Below, piece by piece: positions 54,293 through 64,000 of a stretch of 64,000 bases of DNA. Under the pieces are notes generated by a model. It searched no databases. It was not told the DNA's origin and worked only from the letters and a program-made list of their open reading frames with translations. This DNA comes from Inquilinus ginsengisoli_B (lineage in GTDB: Bacteria > Pseudomonadota > Alphaproteobacteria > DSM-16000 > Inquilinaceae). Within the stretch, counting starts at the first letter, position 1, and each line of letters starts with the position of its first letter. The stretch lies in contig NZ_JBNDJK010000001.1 in assembly GCF_050434925.1 (NCBI RefSeq), forward strand, positions 5,270,001 to 5,334,000, given 5' to 3'. A program made the position numbers and the translations under genes.

Positions 54293-55456
54293 CTAACGTC
54301 CGCCCAGGACCGCGATGTAGTCCGTGGTCCAGCGCAGATAGGGCACGCAGCCTTCCGGGTGCGCCTCGCATTGCTGGCGCGGCGTGGTCCAGAAGTGGAT
54401 CTTCTCGAAATTGTCGAAGCCGTTGGTCTTGCAGCCCTCGGCGCCGAGCAACTCATTGCCCTTGCAGGCGTCGGGCACCACCGGCACCGAGCCGAACCAG
54501 GCGGCGAGGTCACCCTGCACCTTGGGGCTCAGCGAGTGCTCCATCCACTTGTAGGCGCAGTTCGGATGCGCCGCATCGACATGCAGCATGGTGGTGTCGG
54601 CCCACCCCGTCGCCCCTTCCTCCGGGATCACGCTGGCGATCGGCTTGTTCTGCGACTTAAGCAGGTTGACCTGGAACGGCCAGGTCGAGGAGGCGACCAC
54701 GCCCTCGTTGACGAAGTCGTCGACCTGGGCCATGGCGTCGTGCCAGTAGCGCATCACCAACTGGCGTTGGCCGCGCAGCAGGTCGAGCGCTGCCTTGTAC
54801 TGGGCCTCGTTCAGCTGGTACGGGTCCTTGATGCCCAGCTCGGGCTTCGCCTTCATCAGGTACAGCGCCGCGTCGGCGATGTAGATCGGCCCGTCATAGG
54901 CCTCGATCCGGCCCTTGTTCGGCTTGCCGTCGGGCAGGGTGGTCGGCTCGAACACCACGGCCCAGCTCTTCGGCGGCTCCTTGAACACCTCGGTGTTGTA
55001 GGCCAGCACGTTCGGACCCCACTGGTAGGGGACGCCGTAATGCTTGCCGTCGACGGTGAACCAGGGCGCGTTCTGCAGCCGTGGGTCGACCGTCTTCCAG
55101 CCGGGCACCAGCTCGGTGTTGATCTCCTGCACCCGCTTTCCGTAGATCAGGCGCAGGCTGGCGTCGCCGGAGGCGGTGACGAGGTCGAAGCCGCCCTCGT
55201 TCATCAGCGCCACCATCTCGTCCGAGGTGCCGGCGGTCTTGACGTTGACCTTGCAGCCGGTCTCCTTCTCGAAGCCGGTGACCCAGTCATAGGCCTTGTC
55301 GGTGTCGCCGCGCTCGATATAGCCGGCCCAGGCGACGATATCGACCTGGCCCTCGCTCGCGCCGACCGCCGTCAACGGCGCGGCGCCGGCCAGGGTGGTG
55401 CTGCCGAACACCAGGGCGCTGCCCAGGGCGAGCATCCGGCGAAGCTGCGATCCCAT
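54293..55456 (-). CDS. Polyamine-type ABC substrate-binding protein (PotD/YdcS-like)
   Basis: Periplasmic binding protein of 387 residues with a signal peptide (RRMLALGSALVFGSTTLAGA). The mature part begins VDIVAWAGYIERGDTDKAYDW and contains FDLVTASGDASLRLIYG, YGVPYQWGPNVLAYN and the C-terminal two-Cys region (CEAHPEGCVPYLRW). The operon context points to a polyamine or amino acid derivative as ligand. The ATG at 55456 has GGGGAGA upstream. The first 170 bp overlap the end of the orphan ORF on the same strand. Confidence 0.9.
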   Translation of the reverse strand: MGSQLRRMLALGSALVFGSTTLAGAAPLTAVGASEGQVDIVAWAGYIERGDTDKAYDWVTGFEKETGCKVNVKTAGTSDEMVALMNEGGFDLVTASGDASLRLIYGKRVQEINTELVPGWKTVDPRLQNAPWFTVDGKHYGVPYQWGPNVLAYNTEVFKEPPKSWAVVFEPTTLPDGKPNKGRIEAYDGPIYIADAALYLMKAKPELGIKDPYQLNEAQYKAALDLLRGQRQLVMRYWHDAMAQVDDFVNEGVVASSTWPFQVNLLKSQNKPIASVIPEEGATGWADTTMLHVDAAHPNCAYKWMEHSLSPKVQGDLAAWFGSVPVVPDACKGNELLGAEGCKTNGFDNFEKIHFWTTPRQQCEAHPEGCVPYLRWTTDYIAVLGGR

Positions 55457-56039
55457 CTCGATCTCCCCGTTTGTTGTTGGGAGAATGGTAGGTCCGTTGC
55501 CGGAGCGCCGAGAAATATGAAATATCCTGTTTTGCTATCGGGGAAACCGATGGCTCATTCGGATCTCTGCACTTCAGCCGCTGGCCGTCTGCGGGACGGT
55601 AGCTGTGCAGGATCTGCCGGTGGCTGACGCCATATTCAACAATCAGCCGAGGATATCGGCCTTCATCGAGCATCAGGCGCAGGCGCGAAGAAATATTGGC
55701 TTCCTCAAAGGCGAGCTGGATTGCCGCAGAGTCGAAGAATGACCGCAGGTGGGACTTGACGATCCTTCCCAGACGTTCATCGGACCGGACAGCGAATGCG
55801 ACGATATCCAACTGATCTGTCGGCTCGCGATACATATCGATCACAAAGACGTTCTTGGTGCCTTCTGGTCCATGGAAGGTGTGGACATCGCCTTTTCCCG
55901 CAGGAGTTTCATCGAAATACAATCGATGAAGTTTCCTCAGGTCAGCTGTGGCTCCGAGAGCCTCGATCACCGCCTGGATGTGTTGGTTGATCTCGAACTC
56001 ATCGTCTCCGTCGCCGGTATGGACAACGAAATCCGTCAT
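55287..56039 (-). CDS. Orphan protein of unknown function, probable lost 3' end
   Basis: A reading frame of 250 residues that I do not recognise. The first roughly 170 residues look like a real protein: VVHTGDGDDEFEINQHIQAV, GDVHTFHGPEGTKNVFVIDM, LDIVAFAVRSDERLGRIVKS and LDEGRYPRLIVEYGVSHRQI. The rest is Arg/Gly/Pro-rich and runs antisense-like into the ydcS coding region in another frame, so the original stop has probably been lost or the gene truncated. Base composition is clearly lower in G+C than its neighbours, with many A/T third positions, which suggests acquired DNA. The start could also be ATG 56084. Confidence 0.55.
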   Translation of the reverse strand: MTDFVVHTGDGDDEFEINQHIQAVIEALGATADLRKLHRLYFDETPAGKGDVHTFHGPEGTKNVFVIDMYREPTDQLDIVAFAVRSDERLGRIVKSHLRSFFDSAAIQLAFEEANISSRLRLMLDEGRYPRLIVEYGVSHRQILHSYRPADGQRLKCRDPNEPSVSPIAKQDISYFSALRQRTYHSPNNKRGDRDGIAASPDARPGQRPGVRQHHPGRRRAVDGGRRERGPGRYRRLGRLYRARRHRQGL

Positions 56040-56101
56040 CGATACGGCCCCCGAAAACTCGAGAGCCGACAGTCTGGTCTCCATTGCGATCCAGCCCTTC
56101 T

Positions 56102-57016
56102 TTAGAGCGACCGCAGGCGCGGCGCCGGGTGGGTGCGGGCGACCTGGATGAAGGTCTCGGCCTGGGTCGAGAGCGGCGAGCCGCGGCGCCAGACCACGCC
56201 GACATCGAGCGTCGGCAGCGGGTCGGCCAGCGGCCGCGCCTCGATCCGGTCCCCTTCAAGCGACCAAGGGCGGTAGGCCATGTCGGGCAGGATGGCGACG
56301 CCGGCGCCGGTCGCCACCAGGCTGCGCACGGCCTCGACCGACGCGGTGCGCAGCACCCGCCTCGGGATCAGCCCGGCGGCCCGCCAGAACAGGTCGCTGG
56401 CCTCGACGATCTCGTCCACCGCCAGCGCGATCAGCGGCTCATCCACGATCTCGGCCAGCGGGATCGCCTCGCGCCCCATGAAGCGGTGGTCAGGCGGCAG
56501 CCACAGCCGGCTCTCGGAGCGGACCAGGATCTCGCTCTCCAGCGCGTCGCGGTTGTCCAGGGTCGAGACGATCATCACCGCGACCGCGATCTCGCCGTTG
56601 ATCATCAGGTGCTCGATATAGGTCCGCTCCTCCTCGATCACCTCGACCGTGACGTTCGGGAACACCCGCCGGAACCGGGCCAGCAGATCGGCCAGGAAAT
56701 AGCCGGACACCATGGTGGTGACGCCGAGCGGCAGGGTGCCCTGCACCGCCTCTGGCAGCGTCTTCAGCGCGTTCTGGGCGTCGGCGACGGCGGCCAGGAT
56801 GGTGCGAGCATGGCGCAGAAACTGGTGGCCGGGATAGGTCAGGATCACGCCGCGGGCATGGCGCTCGAACAGGCGGGCGCCGGTCTGCTCTTCCAGCGCC
56901 TTCAGCGCATCGGTGATTGCCGATTGCGAGATGCCGACCGCCGCGGCACCGCCGGACACCGAGCCGGCCTCGGCCACCGCGGTGAAATAGGCGATCTGGC
57001 GCAGGGTGACGTTCAT
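56102..57016 (-). CDS. LysR family transcriptional regulator
   Basis: Regulator of 304 residues. The helix-turn-helix is at about 3-60 (LRQIAYFTAVAEAGSVSGGAAAVGISQSAITDALKALEEQTG, LFERHARGV) and the effector-binding domain follows (GTLPLGVTTMVSGYFLADLL, IMINGEI-like region, LVATGAGVAILPDMAY). ATG 57016 gives the normal LysR start; the upstream open frame to 57184 does not match. It lies upstream of, and in the same direction as, the orphan ORF and the ydc-type operon, which it may control. Confidence 0.92.
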   Translation of the reverse strand: MNVTLRQIAYFTAVAEAGSVSGGAAAVGISQSAITDALKALEEQTGARLFERHARGVILTYPGHQFLRHARTILAAVADAQNALKTLPEAVQGTLPLGVTTMVSGYFLADLLARFRRVFPNVTVEVIEEERTYIEHLMINGEIAVAVMIVSTLDNRDALESEILVRSESRLWLPPDHRFMGREAIPLAEIVDEPLIALAVDEIVEASDLFWRAAGLIPRRVLRTASVEAVRSLVATGAGVAILPDMAYRPWSLEGDRIEARPLADPLPTLDVGVVWRRGSPLSTQAETFIQVARTHPAPRLRSL

Positions 57017-57365
57017 GCCCCACGGTTCCGCTATCCAGGACTGCCGGCAAGGAAAATCGATGGCAGTCTTTCCTGATCGATGAATCCGAACGCAATATTC
57101 TGACGCGTCATGCAGGGCAGGAATGCGATCGGCGGTAAGCCTTGACTTTTGTGCACTGCGCAACGACATTCCGGTCGCTGCCACAGCAGCCGTCGGCCAC
57201 CGATCGCGTGAGCGCTCCCTCCGGGATGCGTCCTGTCGGTCCCGATCGAACCCATCCGACTGCCCAGATCGCGCGGGGCGTCATCGTCAACCCCGCGCTT
57301 ATCGCCATGGCTCCGGCACGAACCGGAGTCCAGTGGTCCGGCGTCGTTGTTACCGAAAGCATCCC
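57017..57365. other. Intergenic region between LysR and DEAD-box genes
   Basis: 349 bp without a convincing gene. One possible promoter on the plus strand is TTGACT (57142-57147), 17 bp, GACATT (57165-57170), which would give the helicase mRNA a leader of nearly 200 bases. Long leaders are common on cold-inducible helicase mRNAs, but no cold-shock box or known riboswitch was recognised. Several short frames here are shadows. Confidence 0.35.
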
Positions 57366-58778
<1,413 letters not shown>

Positions 58779-58833
58779 CCAAAAGGACGCGCCGGGGCTT
58801 CGGTCCCGGCGCTCTTCTCGATAGAGTGCGGCC

Positions 58834-59835
58834 ATGATCTCGACCGCCGACACGCATCGCCTGTCCGTCGCACCCATGATGGACTGGACTGATCGCCATC
58901 AACGATTTTTTTTGCGCCAGGTCTCGCGCCGCGTCCGGCTGTACACCGAGATGGTGACGACCGGGGCGGTGCTGCATGGCGACCGCGACCGCATCCTCGG
59001 CTTTTCCGAGGCGGAGCAGCCGGTGGCGCTGCAACTCGGCGGCAGCGACCCGGAGGCGATGGCCCGCGCCGCCGCCATCGGCGCCGACTGGGGCTATGCC
59101 GAGATCAACATGAATGTCGGCTGCCCCAGCGACCGGGTGCAGTCCGGCCGCTTCGGCGCCTGCCTGATGGCGGAACCTGCGACCGTCGCCGCCTGCGTCG
59201 CGGCGATGCGCGCCGCCTGCGACGTGCCGGTCACCGTCAAGTCGCGCATCGGCATCGACGACCGCGACAGCTATGAAGAGCTGGTTGCCTTCATCGGCAC
59301 TATCGCCGAGGCCGGCTGCGACACCTTCATCGTCCACGCCCGCAAGGCCTGGCTGAGCGGGCTGAGCCCGAAGGAAAACCGCGAGATCCCGCCGCTGCGC
59401 TACGAGGTGGTGCACCGGCTGAAGCGCGACTTCCCGCATCTGACCATCGCGATCAATGGCGGCATCACCTCGCTCGACGCCGCCGCGGAGCAGCTGGCGC
59501 ATCTCGACGGCGTCATGATCGGCCGCGAGGCCTATCAGAACCCCTGGATGCTGGCCGAAGCCGACCGCCGCATCTTCGGCGAGGACGGGCCGGTCCACAG
59601 CCGCCGCGACGTGGTCGATGGTTTCCTGCCCTATGTCGAGGCGAACCGCTCCAAGGGCGTGCCGTTGGGGTCGATGACCCGCCACATCCTCGGCCTGTAC
59701 CAAGCCGTGCCGGGCGCCCGCGCCTTCCGCCGCCACCTGGCCGAGAATGCCCATCGCCCGGGGGCGGGGCCGGAGGTGCTGCGCACTGCCGTCGACCTGG
59801 TCGAGACAGCGATCGAGCAGCGCCGGGCGGCCTGA
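58834..59835 (+). CDS. dusA: tRNA-dihydrouridine(20/20a) synthase
   Basis: FMN enzyme reducing uridines in the tRNA D-loop. The 333 residues begin LSVAPMMDWTDRHQRFFLRQ, the DusA-type start, followed by LYTEMVTTGAVLHGDRDRIL, QLGGSDPEAMA, INMNVGCPSDRVQSGRFGACLM (with the catalytic Cys), VKSRIGIDDRDSYEELVAF, FIVHARKAWLSGLSPKENR and INGGITS. This matches DusA rather than DusB or DusC. It lies 55 bp after the helicase gene and just before a tRNA gene. Confidence 0.95.
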   Translation: MISTADTHRLSVAPMMDWTDRHQRFFLRQVSRRVRLYTEMVTTGAVLHGDRDRILGFSEAEQPVALQLGGSDPEAMARAAAIGADWGYAEINMNVGCPSDRVQSGRFGACLMAEPATVAACVAAMRAACDVPVTVKSRIGIDDRDSYEELVAFIGTIAEAGCDTFIVHARKAWLSGLSPKENREIPPLRYEVVHRLKRDFPHLTIAINGGITSLDAAAEQLAHLDGVMIGREAYQNPWMLAEADRRIFGEDGPVHSRRDVVDGFLPYVEANRSKGVPLGSMTRHILGLYQAVPGARAFRRHLAENAHRPGAGPEVLRTAVDLVETAIEQRRAA

Positions 59836-59867
59836 CGGAAACACGGTCCGGCCGCCACATTGCGGCC

Positions 59868-59896
59868 TTGACAGCCGGGGTGCCGCCTCGTACTTA
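59868..59896 (+). promoter_or_regulatory. Sigma-70-type promoter of tRNA-Val
   Basis: TTGACA (59868-59873), 17-bp spacer, TACTTA (59891-59896), 20 bp upstream of the tRNA 5' end. The -35 box is a perfect consensus match and the spacing is ideal. Confidence 0.8.
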
Positions 59897-59915
59897 AGCG
59901 GCCCCGACGACGCGG

Positions 59916-59990
59916 GGGCGCGTAGCTCAGCGGGAGAGCACTCCCTTCACACGGGAGGGGTCACAGGTTCAATCCCTGTCGCGCCCACCA
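59916..59990 (+). tRNA. tRNA-Val (anticodon CAC)
   Basis: A 75-base tRNA with encoded CCA. The acceptor stem GGGCGCG pairs perfectly with CGCGCCC (59980-59986). The anticodon stem CTCCC/GGGAG encloses loop TTCACAC, anticodon CAC at 59948-59950. The T arm is ACAGG-TTCAATC-CCTGT, and the D arm contains AGCTCAGCGGGAGAGC. No repeat of the 3' end that would mark an integrated element was noticed downstream. Confidence 0.97.
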
Positions 59991-60007
59991 TTCCATCTCC
60001 GATCTCA

Positions 60008-60025
60008 TTGCTGCCACGGCAGCAA
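60008..60025 (+). terminator. Hairpin after tRNA-Val
   Basis: Self-complementary TTGCTGCC-AC-GGCAGCAA, 17 bp past the tRNA CCA end. A short stable stem that may end the tRNA transcript. No T-tract. Confidence 0.45.
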
Positions 60026-60173
60026 GATGCCGTAACGCGGCGAGAGAGCACTACGCTGACATCGTAGGGAGCTCCAGGTCGCGCAATCAGCCCGCCCCTG
60101 GTTATCGCCGCAATCGCGCCCCAGTTTCTTCCCAGTCTGGCCACCCGTCGCCGCTGCGAGGTACAAGACGCGC

Positions 60174-61013
60174 ATGCCCCGTCTCCTCCCCATCGCCATC
60201 GCCGCCCTGACCGGCGCCCTGCTTGCGGCAAACCCCGCCGCGGCCGCCGATGCCAGCGCCCGCATGACCTATGACGTCTATGTCGGCGGCGTGCGCATGC
60301 TGGAGGTGACCTCCGGCGTCTCGCTCGCGGGCGACCGCTACGACGTCGAACTGTCGGCCCATGTCGTCGGCATCGCCGCCACCTTCAGCGACTGGCGCTC
60401 GAACGTGCAGTCGAGCGGCGCGCTGGACGGCGCCCGGGTGCGCCCGGCCCGCAATGTGGTCGAGCGGATCAACGGCGATGATGCCAGGACCACCACCATC
60501 AGCTTCCTCGGCGGCGGCCGGATGGATGTCGACATCGTCCCGCGCAAGAAGCCGAAGCGCGAACAGACCATTCCTCCCGAGCAGTTGGTCCATGCCGTGG
60601 ATCCGCTCAGCGGCGTGGTCTCGATCCTGCAGGCCCTGCGTCTCGGAAGCGAGGCCTGCAAGGGCGCTGTGCCGGTGTTCGACGGGCGCCGGCTGTACCG
60701 TGCCGACCTGACCGATGGCGGCACGGTGACGCTGCAGAAATCGGATCTGGGGATATATGGCGGGTCGGCCCTGCGCTGCACCGCGTCGCTGACCCCGGTG
60801 GTCGGCGACTTCAATTTCGGCGACGAGCGGCGCAGCCCGAAGCCGACCGAGTATTTCCAGCGCAGCTCGCGGGCGTCGGAGCAGCGGGTGGTCGACACCT
60901 GGCTGGCCTCGCCGGGCGCCGGCCTGCCGGCGGTGCCGGTGCGGATCCAGAGCGAATCGCCGTGGGGCCTCGTGATCGTGCATCTGCGGGCGATCACGGC
61001 GGGCGCCTCCTGA
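60174..61013 (+). CDS. DUF3108 domain exported protein
   Basis: Exported protein of 279 residues and unknown function. The signal peptide (RLLPIAIAALTGALLAANPAAAA) is followed by a DUF3108-type beta-rich domain: YDVYVGGVRMLEVTSGVSL, FSDWRSNVQSSGALDG, VDPLSGVVSILQALR and CKGAVPVFDGRRLYRADL. Such proteins are common in alphaproteobacteria and are probably periplasmic or envelope-associated. It lies 102 bp upstream of glmU on the same strand, with a short AT-rich gap that may contain the glmU promoter. Confidence 0.88.
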   Translation: MPRLLPIAIAALTGALLAANPAAAADASARMTYDVYVGGVRMLEVTSGVSLAGDRYDVELSAHVVGIAATFSDWRSNVQSSGALDGARVRPARNVVERINGDDARTTTISFLGGGRMDVDIVPRKKPKREQTIPPEQLVHAVDPLSGVVSILQALRLGSEACKGAVPVFDGRRLYRADLTDGGTVTLQKSDLGIYGGSALRCTASLTPVVGDFNFGDERRSPKPTEYFQRSSRASEQRVVDTWLASPGAGLPAVPVRIQSESPWGLVIVHLRAITAGAS

Positions 61014-61115
61014 TCTCAGCCGGATGGCGTAACCCGTCGCAACAATAATTGAATTTCGCTTTCGCGGCGTCCGTGGCAGACCACGCGGGACATGGTCCGT
61101 GATTGTGGAGCCCCC

Positions 61116-62491
61116 GTGAGCGCTGTCGCCTGCCTGATCCTCGCCGCCGGCAAGGGCACCCGGATGAAATCCGACCGTCCCAAGGTGATGCACGAGATCG
61201 CCGGCCGGTCGATGCTCGGCCATGTGGTCGCCGCCGCCCAGGCGCTGGCGCCGGAGCGGATCGCCGTGGTGGTGGGGCCGGGGATGGAAGCGGTGGCCAA
61301 GAGCGTCGCCCCGGTCCCGTCGGTGGTTCAGCCCGAGCAGAAGGGCACCGGTGACGCGGTGCGCGCGGCGCTGCCGGCGATCGAGGGCTTCGCGGGCGAC
61401 GTCATCGTCCTGTTCGGCGACACGCCGCTGCTGACGACGGAGACGCTGGAGCGGCTGGTCGCGGCCCGCCGCGCCGCGGAGAATCCGGCGGTGGTGGTGC
61501 TCGGCATGCGCCCGGCCGACCCGCTGCAATACGGCCGGCTGGTGCTGACCGGCGATGGCGGCCTCGACCGCATCGTCGAATTCTCCGAGGCCAGCGATTT
61601 CGAGCGCCAGATCGGCCTGTGCAACGCTGGCATCATGACCTTCGACGGTCGCCGCCTGCCGGAGCTGATCGCGGCGCTGAAGGCGAACAACGCCAAGGGC
61701 GAGTTCTTCCTGACCGACACGGTCGAGGCGGCGCGGGCCCGCGGCTGGGCTTGCAGCGTGGTCGAGGGCGACCCGGCCGAGGTGCTGGGCATCAATTCCC
61801 GGGTCGAGCTGGCCGATGCCGAGGCGATCCTGCAGGACCGGCTGCGCCGCCAGGCCATGCTTGGCGGCGCCACGCTGGTCGACCCGAAGACCGTCTGGCT
61901 CTCGGTCGACACGAAGCTCGGGCGCGACGTGGTGATCGGGCCGTCGACCTTCATCGGCCCCGGCGTCACCGTCGAGGACGGGGTCGAGATCCTTGGCTTC
62001 AGCCATATCGAGGGGGCGACGATCCGTACCGGCGCCCGCATCGGGCCCTTCGCCCGGCTGCGTCCGGTCACGGTGGTGGGCGAGGGGGCGCATATCGGCA
62101 ACTTCGTCGAGCTCAAGGCGGCCGATCTCGCCGCCGGCGCCAAGGCCAACCACCTGAGCTATCTCGGCGACGTCTCGGTCGGCGCGAAGACCAATATCGG
62201 CGCCGGCACCATCGTCTCGAACTACGACGGCTACAACAAGTTCCGCACCAGCATCGGCGCCGAGGTCTTCGTCGGCTCCGACACCGTGCTGGTGGCGCCG
62301 CTGACCGTCGGCGACCGCTCCAACATCGCCGCCGGCAGCGTTATCACCCGCGATGTCGCCCCGGATTCGCTGGCGATCGGCCGTGCCCGGCAGGCGGACA
62401 AGCCCGGCTGGGCGCCAGCCTATCGCGCGAAGAAGAAGGCCGAGAAGGCTGAGCGTGAGCGAAAAGCTGGGCGCGAGCAGGAGAAGAGCTG

Positions 62492-62492
<1 letters not shown>
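61116..62492 (+). CDS. glmU: Bifunctional N-acetylglucosamine-1-phosphate uridyltransferase / glucosamine-1-phosphate acetyltransferase
   Basis: Makes UDP-N-acetylglucosamine for peptidoglycan and lipopolysaccharide. The 458 residues comprise a pyrophosphorylase domain (LILAAGKGTRMKSDRPKVMH, QPEQKGTGDAV, VLFGDTPLL) and a left-handed beta-helix acetyltransferase domain (GPFARLRP, NFVELK, KANHLSYLGD, NIGAGTIVSNYDG, GSDTVLVAPLTVGD). The C-terminus is a Lys/Glu/Arg-rich tail. GTG 61116 with GGAG 5 bp upstream is the likely start; ATG 61092 would add eight residues. The stop overlaps the glmS start. Confidence 0.96.

Positions 62493-64000
<1,508 letters not shown>

Noticed and set aside
59916..61013. 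Integrated element at the tRNA-Val gene
   Set aside because: No integrase, no repeat of the tRNA 3' end and no composition change downstream; the next genes are ordinary chromosomal ones.

Overview
This window looks like a stretch of ordinary chromosome from a high-G+C alphaproteobacterium, most likely in or near Rhodospirillales (Inquilinus/Azospirillum-like). That placement is inferred from strong G/C third-position bias, a MucR/Ros regulator, DUF1491 and DUF3108 proteins, a cyoABCD-SURF1 operon and an Entner-Doudoroff zwf-pgl-edd set. No species call can be made from the sequence alone. No prophage, plasmid backbone, CRISPR array, rRNA or recognisable defence island was found.

Layout. 1-4.9 kb: cytochrome bo3 quinol oxidase operon (cyoA cut by the window start, cyoBCD, SURF1), with overlapping start and stop codons from cyoB onward. 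5.1-12.1 kb: aldehyde dehydrogenase, a MucR-like protein that lacks its zinc ligands, a MarR regulator with an SDR gene and three copies of one palindromic operator, MarC, a chloramphenicol-phosphotransferase-like kinase, an O-methyltransferase-like protein and a C45 peptidase. 12.3-19.5 kb: a ClpC-like unfoldase with a zinc-finger N-terminus, then zwf, pgl and edd. 19.5-28.6 kb: a YeiH-type transporter, a frameshifted FMN reductase, prfC, an M3 oligopeptidase, DUF1491, a frameshifted OmpA-type lipoprotein, an SGNH hydrolase, a small orphan and a LysR relic. 28.6-37 kb: P450, then a sugar-acid catabolic cluster (two MFS transporters, L-idonate-dehydrogenase-like enzyme, ManD-type dehydratase) facing a GntR regulator across a palindrome, followed by an ABM-like protein and an inositol-monophosphatase-like protein. 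37-41.6 kb: HAD phosphatase, two small kinases, SDR, HIT protein, rpmE with a clear promoter, and a methyltransferase. 41.7-42.8 kb: an internally deleted group II intron sitting inside a palindromic repeat. 42.8-49.9 kb: enoyl-CoA hydratase, BaiN-like flavoprotein, and a GntR-controlled ABC importer operon with two permeases and an FAA hydrolase. 49.9-57 kb: a ydcSTUV-patD-type operon (polyamine-like importer plus aminobutyraldehyde dehydrogenase), a low-G+C orphan ORF and a LysR regulator. 57.4-64 kb: DEAD-box helicase, dusA, tRNA-Val(CAC), a DUF3108 protein, glmU and glmS (cut by the window end).

How the genes work together. The best-supported functional units are quinol oxidation, the upper Entner-Doudoroff pathway, sugar-acid uptake and oxidation/dehydration, two solute-import operons (one paired with aldehyde oxidation, one with an FAA hydrolase), and UDP-GlcNAc synthesis. 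Several regulators sit beside matching palindromes (MarR, two GntR), so their targets can be proposed directly.

Novelty. I see no convincing new multi-gene system. The most interesting items are the non-autonomous group II intron (5' end, domain V and both ends of its maturase survive, but the middle of the ORF is gone) and its insertion in a palindromic repeat, the three-copy MarR operator, the MucR variant without zinc ligands, the ManD protein carrying Pro314, and a dispersed palindromic repeat family present three times. Four decayed or frameshifted genes are also recorded.
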